In this document: in pieces, positions 63,650-64,000 of the stretch
Layout of the letters: the number at the start of each line of letters is the position of its first letter
How positions within the stretch are numbered: position 1 is the stretch's first letter
Origin: Sphingomonas sp. KR3-1
GTDB taxonomy: Bacteria; Pseudomonadota; Alphaproteobacteria; Sphingomonadales; Sphingomonadaceae
DNA length: 64,000 bases
Direction of reading: 5' to 3'
Assembly: GCF_040049295.1 (NCBI RefSeq)
Contig: NZ_JBDZDQ010000001.1
Coordinates: 1,240,001 to 1,304,000, forward strand
The notes under the pieces: model-generated
The model's database searches: none
What the model was told of the DNA's origin: nothing
Seen by the model: the letters and a program-made list of their open reading frames with translations, nothing else
Position numbers and translations under genes: made by a program

Positions 63650-64000
63650 GGCTCGCGGCGCGCCGCGCCGGAAAATAGCCGAACACCACGCCGATGATTG
63701 CCGAGATCGCAAAGGCGATCACGTTGATCTGCACGTCGAACAGGAAGGGCAGCCCGCCCAGCCACGACATGAGGATGATCGCCAGCTGCGCGAGCAGCAG
63801 CCCGATCACGCCGCCGAGCATCGACAGCACCACGGCTTCCACCAGGAACTGCATCAGCACTTCGCTCGCCACGGCGCCGATGGCGAGGCGGATGCCGATC
63901 TCGCGCGTCCGCTCGGTGACCGACACCAGCATGATGTTCATGATGCCGATGCCGCCGACGACCAGGCTGATTCCCGCCACTGCCGCGACGATCTGGGTGA
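63618..64000 (-). CDS. MacB/FtsX-type ABC transporter permease, C-terminal part (5' end outside window)
   Basis: About 127 residues visible, open through base 64000. The sequence VVGGIGIMNIMLVSVTERTREIGIRLAIGA is the classical FtsX/MacB core helix, followed by two more membrane spans and the ending RRAASLNPIDALRHE. It belongs to an export system for macrolides, peptides or lipoproteins; substrate unknown. Confidence 0.92.
   Translation of the reverse strand, partial: TQIVAAVAGISLVVGGIGIMNIMLVSVTERTREIGIRLAIGAVASEVLMQFLVEAVVLSMLGGVIGLLLAQLAIILMSWLGGLPFLFDVQINVIAFAISAIIGVVFGYFPARRAASLNPIDALRHE

Overview
The window is about 64 kb of GC-rich chromosomal DNA that reads like a sphingomonad (Sphingomonas or a close relative, Alphaproteobacteria). 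The evidence is four TonB-dependent receptors tied to catabolic genes, GntR/FadR-type regulators beside them, dense operons with ATGA start/stop overlaps, a free-standing CheR/CheB pair with hybrid kinases, and short GC-rich palindromic repeats between genes. This assignment rests on gene content only. I saw no tRNA, rRNA, CRISPR array, transposase or phage gene.

Layout. 1-6371 (+): the end of a TonB receptor, then four tightly coupled genes (DUF1611/DgcN-type N-acetyltransferase, YkvI-type membrane protein, serine hydrolase, M19 dipeptidase), which looks like uptake and breakdown of D-amino-acid peptides. 6368-8256: an Lrp/AsnC regulator divergent from a leucine/phenylalanine-type dehydrogenase and a small protein. 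8253-14215 (-): signalling block of a CHASE3/GAF/triple-receiver hybrid kinase, CheR, CheB and a second response-regulator kinase. 14296-19339 (-): M28-like peptidase, MHS-family transporter and TonB receptor, divergent from a GntR regulator (19539) with two operator-like palindromes between them. 20327-24649 (+): serine hydrolase, carboxylesterase and acyl-CoA synthetase. 24806-28937 (-): thiolase, SDR and a FadB-like enzyme, a beta-oxidation set divergent from a FadR-type regulator. 29777-36209 (-): EF-hand protein and a 2011-residue autotransporter.

36902-49260 is an alginate (polyuronate) utilisation locus: UxuR-like regulator, TonB receptor, 2-keto-3-deoxygluconate kinase, TauE/SafE protein, SGNH acetylesterase, 4-deoxy-5-hexoseulose-uronate (DEH) reductase-type SDR, hexuronate-type MFS transporter, PL17 exo-lyase and PL6 lyase. 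In the proposed scheme polymer is taken up by the TonB receptor, cut by PL6 and PL17 to the unsaturated monouronate, moved inward by the MFS carrier, reduced by the SDR to KDG and phosphorylated by KdgK. The KDPG aldolase is not in the window.

49395-64000 is mixed: a small membrane protein, a ZnuD-like TonB receptor, PAP2 phosphatase, a ParE-type toxin with its antitoxin, galE, msrA, aquaporin, a Sua5-type tRNA-modification enzyme carrying an in-frame palindromic repeat, acyl-CoA dehydrogenase, ArsR regulator, a NIPSNAP/ABM fusion protein, a lipoprotein, GlpQ, XdhC, a MocA-like nucleotidyltransferase and the end of a MacB-type permease. The best leads are the palindrome inside sua5, the two GntR operator pairs, the DgcN peptide operon, the acetylesterase inside an alginate locus, and the NIPSNAP/ABM fusion.
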